Assembly (NCBI RefSeq): GCF_900078365.1
Contig: NZ_LT598653.1
Location: 186,001-250,000 of the forward strand
Reading direction: 5' to 3'
DNA from: an uncultured Sphingopyxis sp.
GTDB lineage: Bacteria; Pseudomonadota; Alphaproteobacteria; Sphingomonadales; Sphingomonadaceae
Length of the DNA: 64,000 bases
The position numbers and the translations under genes are program-made. The notes under the pieces are model-generated. The model was not told the DNA's origin. It saw only the letters and a program-made list of their open reading frames with translations, and searched no databases. How positions within the stretch are numbered: the first letter of the stretch is position 1; each line of letters opens with the position of its first letter. Positions 58,627 to 64,000 of the stretch are shown here, one piece after another.

Positions 58627-60339
58627 ATGGACATGCAAGATGGCGGATTCGGCGCCGGAAATCTGACGGCGGCACAGCATGTCCGCCTGGCCGGCGGCGG
58701 CGTGGCGGCGCCGGTCGCGCCGGCGGCGAGCCATCATCGCGACGAGTTGATGATCGGCGAAGTCGCCGATATTTCGGGCTCGGCCTCGCGCATCCTGCTC
58801 GATTCCGCGATCCTCGGCAAATTGGCGTCGTCGAGCGATGCGGCGGTGGCGATGGCGGGGCAGGTCGGGGCGCAGGTCAAGGTGCGCGTCGGCAATGTCT
58901 GGTTGATCGCGAGCATCCGCGACCAGCGGCTCGACACGCGCGGCGAGGGGCTGATCGTCGCGACGATCGACTTCCTCGGCGAAGGCGAAGAGGAAAAGAT
59001 CACCGGCCGCATCCACAATTTCCGGCGCGGCGTCACGCGCTACCCGATCCCGGGCAGCCAGGTCTTCGCGGCGACGAGCGCCGACCTCAAGCAGATATAT
59101 GCCGCCGACGAGCGCGCGCATGTCGAGATCGGCACCGTCTATCCGACCAAGGATATTCGCGGCTCGCTCTATGTCGATGCGATGCTCGGCAAGCATTTCG
59201 CGCTGCTCGGCTCGACCGGCACCGGCAAGTCGACGAGCGCTGCGCTGATCCTCCACAAGATCTGCGAACTCGCGCCGCAGGGGCATATCGTGATGATCGA
59301 CCCGCACGGCGAATATTCGGCCGCCTTCAAGGGCACCGGCGCGCTGTTCGATGTCGACAATCTCGCGATGCCCTATTGGCTGATGAATTTCGAGGAGCAT
59401 TGCGAGGTCTTCGTCACCGCCGAAGGGCGCGACCGCCAGGCCGACTGCGACGTGCTCGCGCGCTGTCTGCTCCAGGCGCGCACCAAGAACCGGCTGGCCG
59501 AAGGCATGACCAAGATCACGGTCGACTCGCCGATCCCCTATCTGCTCTCCGACCTGCTCAACATCCTCCAGAACGAAATGGGCAAGCTCGACAAGGCGAC
59601 CTCGTCGGCGCCCTTCATGCGCATCAAGGGCAAGATCGAGGAAATGCGCGCCGACCCGCGCTATAATTTCATGTTCTCAGGGATGCTCGTCGCCGACACG
59701 ATGGCGAATTTCCTCGGCAAGATATTCCGCCTGCCGTCGGACGGGCGGCCGATTTCGATCATCGACGTGTCGGGGGTGCCGTCGGACATCACCGGGGTCG
59801 TCGTCGCGGTGCTGTCGCGCCTGACCTTCGACTATGCGATCTGGTCGCGCGGCGAGCCGCAGCGCCCGATCCTGCTCGTCTGCGAGGAAGCGCACCGCTA
59901 TATCCCGTCGAAGGACGTCGGGGCCGGGCAGGCGGTGCGCAAGATCCTCGAACGCATCGCCAAGGAGGGCCGCAAATATGGCGTGTCGCTGGGCCTCATC
60001 ACCCAGCGTCCTTCCGATCTCGCCGAAGGCGTGCTGTCGCAGTGCGGCACGATCATCTCGATGCGCCTCAACAACGAACGCGACCAGCATTTCGTGAAGG
60101 CGGCGATGCCCGAAGGCGCGCGCGGCTTCATCGATTCGATCCCGGCGCTGCGCAACCGCGAGTGCATCGTCTGCGGCGAAGGCGTCTCGATCCCGATCCG
60201 CGTCCACCTCGACACGCTCGAGGAGGAAAAACGCCCGGCGTCGAGCGATCCGCTCTTCTCGAAACTGTGGCGCGAAACCGGCGGCGAAGCGGAAATCCTC
60301 GAACGCGTCGTAAAGCGGTGGCGGAGTCAGGGCAGATAG
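58627..60339 (+). CDS. HerA-like DNA-translocating ATPase
   Basis: 570 residues. N-terminal HAS-barrel-like domain (IGEVADISGSASRILL), Walker A GSTGTGKST at 195-203, VMIDPHGEYSA, Walker B ILLVCEEAHRYIP, and the sensor/Arg-finger region EGRKYGVSLGLITQRPSDL; all features of HerA (DUF853/DUF87). Usually acts in DNA end-resection with NurA or in antiphage systems; here it is a single gene among unrelated genes, so a general DNA repair or replication role is the inference. Confidence 0.9.
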   Translation: MDMQDGGFGAGNLTAAQHVRLAGGGVAAPVAPAASHHRDELMIGEVADISGSASRILLDSAILGKLASSSDAAVAMAGQVGAQVKVRVGNVWLIASIRDQRLDTRGEGLIVATIDFLGEGEEEKITGRIHNFRRGVTRYPIPGSQVFAATSADLKQIYAADERAHVEIGTVYPTKDIRGSLYVDAMLGKHFALLGSTGTGKSTSAALILHKICELAPQGHIVMIDPHGEYSAAFKGTGALFDVDNLAMPYWLMNFEEHCEVFVTAEGRDRQADCDVLARCLLQARTKNRLAEGMTKITVDSPIPYLLSDLLNILQNEMGKLDKATSSAPFMRIKGKIEEMRADPRYNFMFSGMLVADTMANFLGKIFRLPSDGRPISIIDVSGVPSDITGVVVAVLSRLTFDYAIWSRGEPQRPILLVCEEAHRYIPSKDVGAGQAVRKILERIAKEGRKYGVSLGLITQRPSDLAEGVLSQCGTIISMRLNNERDQHFVKAAMPEGARGFIDSIPALRNRECIVCGEGVSIPIRVHLDTLEEEKRPASSDPLFSKLWRETGGEAEILERVVKRWRSQGR

Positions 60340-60365
60340 TAGCGCCCACCATCGACAAACTAAAC

Positions 60366-60443
60366 CGTCATCCCGGCGAAGGCCGGGATCTCGCCACATC
60401 GTTATAGCGCCCCGTTGAGATCCCGGCCTTCGCCGGGATGACG
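60366..60443. repeat. Palindromic intergenic repeat, GTCATCCCGG family (copy 7)
   Basis: CGTCATCCCGGCGAAGGCCGG at the left, with CCGGCCTTCGCCGGGATGACG at the right, enclosing GCGCCCCGTTGAGATC. Between the convergent ATPase and VOC protein genes. Confidence 0.85.
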
Positions 60444-60446
60444 ATG

Positions 60447-60833
60447 CTATGTTTTAGGCGGCTCCCAGAGCTCGATCGGATTGCCTTCGGGGTCGTGGAC
60501 GCGCGCGAAGCGCCCGACCGCGGGGTCGTCCCATTCCTCCTTGGTGATGATCTCGTCGCCTGCCGCGCGGAACGGCGCAAGCACCGCGTCGAGATCGTCG
60601 ACGCGCAGGTTGATCATGAACTGGCGGTCGGCGGCGAAATAGTCGGTGTCGGCGTTGAACGGCGCAAAGACCATCGGGCCCGCGGCGACGGCCCATGTCC
60701 ATTCGTCGATCGGACCCGTATCGTCGGCGCTGCATCCGGCCCCGACGCCCAGCCGCTCGCGATACCATGCGGACAGCGCCTCGGGGTCGCGCGCCCGGAA
60801 AAACAGCCCGCCGATGCCTTTGACATGTCCCAT
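60447..60833 (-). CDS. VOC superfamily (glyoxalase/bleomycin-resistance fold) protein
   Basis: 128 residues. Two beta-alpha-beta-beta-beta units: GIGGLFFRARDPEALSAWYRERLG and MINLRVDDLDAVLAPFRAAGDEI, closing with RFARVHDPEGNPIELWEPP where the Glu in IELWE is a usual metal ligand. Substrate unknown; many such proteins are glyoxalase-like or dioxygenase-like. Downstream of the SleB-type hydrolase on the same strand (42-base gap), so possibly co-transcribed. Confidence 0.9.
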   Translation of the reverse strand: MGHVKGIGGLFFRARDPEALSAWYRERLGVGAGCSADDTGPIDEWTWAVAAGPMVFAPFNADTDYFAADRQFMINLRVDDLDAVLAPFRAAGDEIITKEEWDDPAVGRFARVHDPEGNPIELWEPPKT

Positions 60834-60875
60834 GCTGGCCTCCCGTGATGACAGGGGCAGCCTAGGCCGAAAGCC

Positions 60876-62015
60876 TCAGCCTTTCCACTCCCCGCTCTTG
60901 CGGAATTCCTCGCGGATCTGGCCCGACTGGTTGAGTCGCGGATCGGCGTAGGCGGGCGCCGCAGCGGGCGGCGGCGCGGCCGTTGCCGGCGGCGTGATCG
61001 CGCCGGGCAGCGGCGCCGGGGCGACATCGGGCAGCGGCGCGGCGGGGCCGGCCAGCATCGGGGCGGGACCCGCGCCGGGGGCGAGGCCCTGACCCTTGAG
61101 GATCGCCAGTTGCTGCGCGAGCGGCAGATAGGGACCGGGCACGGGTTCGCGGCCGAGATAGGGCGCGCGGAACGCGTCGGGCATACCCCAGCGGCCGCGC
61201 CAGCGGTGGAAAATATGCGCGCCGACGATGTTGGTCATCACCAGGCTCTTGCCCCAGCGCGGCCAGATCGCCTGCGTGTGATAGTGTGTCGCGAGCCCGA
61301 CCTTGGGGAAGACATATCCGCCGAGCGCGGCCGAAGCGATGCGGCTCGCGCGCAGCCAGTTCCGCCGTTCGGGCGCGCGCGCCATCGCGCCGTCGCAGGC
61401 GAAGGTGAACTGGCATACGCCCGCGCGCTGCGACCCCTGGAAGACGACGCCGCACACGGTGTTGGGGAAGCTCGGATGGCGGACGCGGTTGATCACCGTC
61501 TGCGCGACGCCGCGCATTCCGTCGTCGGTCTCGGACGCCGCCTCGTAATAGAGGGCGGCGGTCAGGCAATAATGCGCCCGCTCGCGGTCGAGCGCGGTGA
61601 CCCCGCGAAAGACATAGGGTTTGGCGGCCGGCCCGACAAAGGCTTCCTCGCGCAGCAGCGCGGGATCGGCGGGGGGCATCGCGGCCGCGTCGCCATAGCC
61701 GATGCTCGCCGGATCGGGCAGAGTCGGATCGATTTTCAGCGCCGTCTGATAATCATCGGCATTCATGATCGCCCAGCGTTCGGGGTCATAGGGTTTGAAG
61801 TCGAGCGGGACCGACACATTATACGGGCCGAAGGCCGCCGGTGCGCGCAACTGTCCGCTCGACAGCAGGAAGGAAAGGCAGGCGACCGCGACCACCGCGA
61901 CGATCGCCGCCCAAAAGGCGCGGCCCGGCCCCGCCGGCTTTTCCGGCACCGGGTCGCGCCACGTCGAGCGGGCGGTGAGGGACAATTCGGGCTTCATGCG
62001 CGTTTCACGTTCCAT
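60876..62015 (-). CDS. Membrane-anchored cell wall hydrolase, SleB/CwlJ family
   Basis: 379 residues from ATG 62015; ATG 61997 is an equal alternative (no clear Shine-Dalgarno for either). An N-terminal membrane anchor (AFWAAIVAVVAVACLSFLLSS) is followed by a linker, then the Hydrolase_2 domain: YCLTAALYYEAASETDDGMRGVAQTVINRVRHP with its Glu likely catalytic, GVCQFTF, and FPKVGLATHYHT. The C-terminus is a Pro/Ala-rich tail of ~80 residues. It presumably cleaves peptidoglycan in the periplasm (muramidase-like lytic type). Confidence 0.88.
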   Translation of the reverse strand: MERETRMKPELSLTARSTWRDPVPEKPAGPGRAFWAAIVAVVAVACLSFLLSSGQLRAPAAFGPYNVSVPLDFKPYDPERWAIMNADDYQTALKIDPTLPDPASIGYGDAAAMPPADPALLREEAFVGPAAKPYVFRGVTALDRERAHYCLTAALYYEAASETDDGMRGVAQTVINRVRHPSFPNTVCGVVFQGSQRAGVCQFTFACDGAMARAPERRNWLRASRIASAALGGYVFPKVGLATHYHTQAIWPRWGKSLVMTNIVGAHIFHRWRGRWGMPDAFRAPYLGREPVPGPYLPLAQQLAILKGQGLAPGAGPAPMLAGPAAPLPDVAPAPLPGAITPPATAAPPPAAAPAYADPRLNQSGQIREEFRKSGEWKG

Positions 62016-62145
62016 CGGCGCTCGGCGCGCGATTCGCGCGAAAGGCCAGCCCGCCTTATACGCTGAAACGCCAATAAAATGTTTCACGGTCTGTGGGCGG
62101 TCGGTTTTGGGGTGGGGAACTGCCGTTGAGCTGTTGAACTGGTTT

Positions 62146-62260
62146 CCCCTCCCGCAGGCGGGAGGGGCAGCGAAACTTGCGAACTTGTTCGCTAGTTGCA
62201 GCGGGGTGGGCAATCGCGGCGTCGCTGCCCACCCCCAACCCCTCCCGCAAGCGGGAGGGG
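62146..62260. repeat. Palindromic intergenic repeat, GGGAGGGG family (copy 6)
   Basis: CCCTCCCGCAGGCGGGAGGG, AGCGAAACTTGCGAACTTG, GTTGCAGCGGGGTGGGC and CCCTCCCGCAAGCGGGAGGG. Lies between divergent hydrolase and rimP genes, unlike the other copies. The rest of 62016-62470 shows no gene. Confidence 0.85.
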
Positions 62261-62470
62261 AGATCAACGGCCGCAATCGGCCGAAACCCGCCCTGGGCCG
62301 GCGCCGAGGTTTCGCCGATGGTCCCCGGCCCATTCCCCCTTGCCGACTCACCCGCCAAAGCCTATATGCGCCCTACTTCTTGACATGGTTAGCCAGTTGG
62401 GACGTCGGGGCCGCGGGCCGCGGCGGCAATACCCGCATGGCTTTCCGGTCATCCGGATTGGAAACAGAAT

Positions 62471-63016
62471 TTGGTCGATTTCGACGCCCTCAACGCGATC
62501 ATCGCGCCCGAAGCCGAGGCGATGGGCCTTGCGCTCGTGCGCGTCGCCTTTTTTGGTGGCGAGAGCGACCCGACCTTGCAGGTGATGGCCGAGCGGCCCG
62601 ACACGCGCCAGTTGACGATCGACGATTGCGCCGACCTGTCGCGCCGCATCTCGGACCGGCTCGACGCGCTCGAGGAAGCGGGCAAGGACCCGATCGACGT
62701 CGCCTACCGGCTCGAGGTTTCGTCGCCGGGCATCGACCGGCCGCTGACGCGCCGCGCCGACTTCGCCGACTGGGCGGGGCATGAGGCGAAGATCGCGCTC
62801 AAGGAAAAGCGCGATGGCCGCCAGCGTTTCAACGGCGAACTCGCCGGTATCGACGGCGACACCGTCACGATTTTCGACAAGGAAGGGGTGGAGCATCAGT
62901 TGCCGTTCGACGCGATCGACACGGCGAAGCTCGTTCTCACCGACAAATTGATTGCCGCAACCGTTCCGCTCTCGACCGAGGGCGCCGACGAAATGGAAGA
63001 AGAAGGACAGGACTGA
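62471..63016 (+). CDS. rimP: Ribosome maturation factor RimP
   Basis: 181 residues from a TTG start at 62471; no in-frame ATG or GTG fits better. Signature features: DFDALNAIIAPEAEAMGLALVRVAFFGG, DDCADLSRRISDRLDALEE, YRLEVSSPGIDRPLTR, then the C-terminal SH3-like domain ending in an acidic tail. Needed for 30S subunit maturation. TGATG overlap (one base shared) with nusA, the conserved rimP-nusA-infB arrangement. Confidence 0.95.
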   Translation: MVDFDALNAIIAPEAEAMGLALVRVAFFGGESDPTLQVMAERPDTRQLTIDDCADLSRRISDRLDALEEAGKDPIDVAYRLEVSSPGIDRPLTRRADFADWAGHEAKIALKEKRDGRQRFNGELAGIDGDTVTIFDKEGVEHQLPFDAIDTAKLVLTDKLIAATVPLSTEGADEMEEEGQD

Positions 63017-64000
63017 TGGCCACTGCCATTTCCGCCAACAAGGCCGAGCTGCTCGCGATTGCCAACAGCGTCGCCAGCGAGAAGATGATCGACAAGGGCA
63101 TCGTCATCGAGGCGATCGAGGAAGCGATCCAGCGCGCCGCGCGCGCGCGCTATGGCGCCGAGAACGACATTCGTGCGAAGCTCGATCCGCAGACCGGCGA
63201 CCTTCGTTTGTGGCGCGTCGTCGAAGTCGTCGAGCAGGTCGAGGATTATTTCAAGCAGGTCGATCTCGCCGCGGGCCAGAAGCTGCAGAAGGACGCCAAG
63301 ATCGGCGACTTCATCGTCGATCCGCTGCCCGCGGTCGACCTCGGCCGCATCGATGCGCAGTCGGCGAAGCAGGTGATCTTCCAGAAGGTCCGCGAAGCCG
63401 ATCGCGAGCGCCAGTATGAAGAATATAAGGATCGCGCGGGCGAGATCATCACCGGCGTCGTGAAGTCGGTCGAATTCGGCCACATCGTCGTCAACCTCGG
63501 CCGCGCCGAAGGCGTGATCCGCCGCGACCAGCAGATCCCGCGCGAACTGATGCGCGTCGGTGACCGCGTCCGCGCGCTGATCCTGTCGGTGCGCCGCGAG
63601 AACCGCGGCCCGCAGATTTTCCTTTCCCGCGCGCACCCCGACTTCATGAAGAAGCTGTTCGCGCAGGAAGTGCCCGAAATCTATGACGGCATCATCGAGA
63701 TCAAGGCGGCCGCGCGCGACCCGGGTTCGCGCGCGAAGATCGGCGTCATCAGCTATGACGGCAGCATCGATCCGGTGGGCGCCTGCGTTGGCATGAAGGG
63801 CAGCCGCGTTCAGGCGGTCGTCCAGGAAATGCAGGGCGAGAAGATCGACATCATCCCCTGGTCCGAAGATACCGCGACCTTCGTCGTCAACGCGCTCCAG
63901 CCCGCGACGGTGCAGCGCGTCGTGATCGACGAGGACGACAGCCGCATCGAGGTCGTCGTTCCCGACGACCAGCTCAGCCTCGCCATCGGCCGCCGCGGCC
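63016..64000 (+). CDS. nusA: Transcription termination/antitermination factor NusA, N-terminal part (runs off window)
   Basis: 328 residues present, from ATG 63016; no stop before the right edge. N-terminal RNAP-binding domain (residues 1-~130), S1 domain (GEIITGVVKSVEFGHIVVNLGRAEGVI), and KH1 (RAKIGVISYDGSIDPVGACVGMKGSRVQAV), with KH2 beginning at DQLSLAIGRRG. Controls pausing and termination by RNA polymerase. The rest of the gene and infB presumably follow. Typical NusA is about 500-560 residues. Confidence 0.97.
   Translation, partial: MATAISANKAELLAIANSVASEKMIDKGIVIEAIEEAIQRAARARYGAENDIRAKLDPQTGDLRLWRVVEVVEQVEDYFKQVDLAAGQKLQKDAKIGDFIVDPLPAVDLGRIDAQSAKQVIFQKVREADRERQYEEYKDRAGEIITGVVKSVEFGHIVVNLGRAEGVIRRDQQIPRELMRVGDRVRALILSVRRENRGPQIFLSRAHPDFMKKLFAQEVPEIYDGIIEIKAAARDPGSRAKIGVISYDGSIDPVGACVGMKGSRVQAVVQEMQGEKIDIIPWSEDTATFVVNALQPATVQRVVIDEDDSRIEVVVPDDQLSLAIGRRG

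Overview
The window is 64 kb of a high-GC alphaproteobacterial chromosome, most likely from the Sphingomonadaceae (Sphingopyxis-like). This rests on the mix of genes rather than on any single marker: a DUF1013 (TrcR-type) regulator, a DUF1192 protein, glnB-glnA, a PQQ alcohol dehydrogenase, a MerC/Zur pair, rimP-nusA, and very dense palindromic intergenic repeats. Almost all of it is ordinary core chromosome: about 50 intact genes on both strands, short intergenic gaps, and no phage, conjugative, CRISPR, rRNA or tRNA features that I can see.

Layout. 1-6.4 kb: end of a Gfo/Idh/MocA oxidoreductase, argJ, an aldehyde dehydrogenase, a secreted M20 peptidase, a lipoprotein, and a small HTH regulator with a membrane protein behind a doubly operator-marked promoter. 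6.6-8.7 kb: the glnB-glnA nitrogen operon. 8.9-14.7 kb: quinohemoprotein alcohol dehydrogenase, map, clpA. 15-21 kb: a HerA/DUF87-like ATPase, an animal-type haem peroxidase, DUF1192, quinone oxidoreductase plus FkbM methyltransferase, trcR. 22-28.7 kb: an MBL-fold hydrolase, a DUF481 outer-membrane-type protein, a Tat-exported M20 homologue with altered metal ligands, and class I fumarase with a coupled membrane protein. 28.9-31.2 kb: a membrane protein, the merC-zur zinc unit, then a 364-bp GIY-YIG element. 31.2-39.7 kb: acyl-CoA ligase, a pabB-pabC fusion, aspartate aminotransferase, exported MsrA, a class A beta-lactamase-like lipoprotein. 39.9-48.6 kb: sucC, etfB-etfA, DUF389, serine hydrolase, and a phosphotransferase/acyl-CoA dehydrogenase pair. 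48.6-53.5 kb: PhnA-domain protein, D-aminoacylase-type amidohydrolase, DUF885 lipoprotein, nhaA. 53.6-64 kb: a large nested palindromic element abutting an NfrB-like glycosyltransferase operon, TauE/SafE plus TIGR02186 protein, HerA-like ATPase, VOC protein, SleB-type hydrolase, and rimP-nusA running off the end.

Functional links. Acyl-CoA and branched-chain degradation recur (FadD, ETF, acyl-CoA dehydrogenase, PQQ-ADH, ALDH). Two of these promoters (PQQ-ADH and etfBA) carry near-identical 16-bp dyads resembling the reported LiuR operator. A perfect 9-3-9 dyad ahead of merC-zur looks like a Zur box.

The most unusual item is at 30835-31198. A complete 96-residue GIY-YIG nuclease gene fills, with 2-3 spare bases, the space between 34-bp inverted repeats that match at 33 of 34 positions. 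Those arms have the same core as gene-less palindromes scattered through the window, so this looks like a minimal self-contained mobile unit (by analogy, a REP/RAYT-like arrangement built on a GIY-YIG enzyme). At least eight repeat families, about twenty copies, occupy most of the other intergenic gaps.
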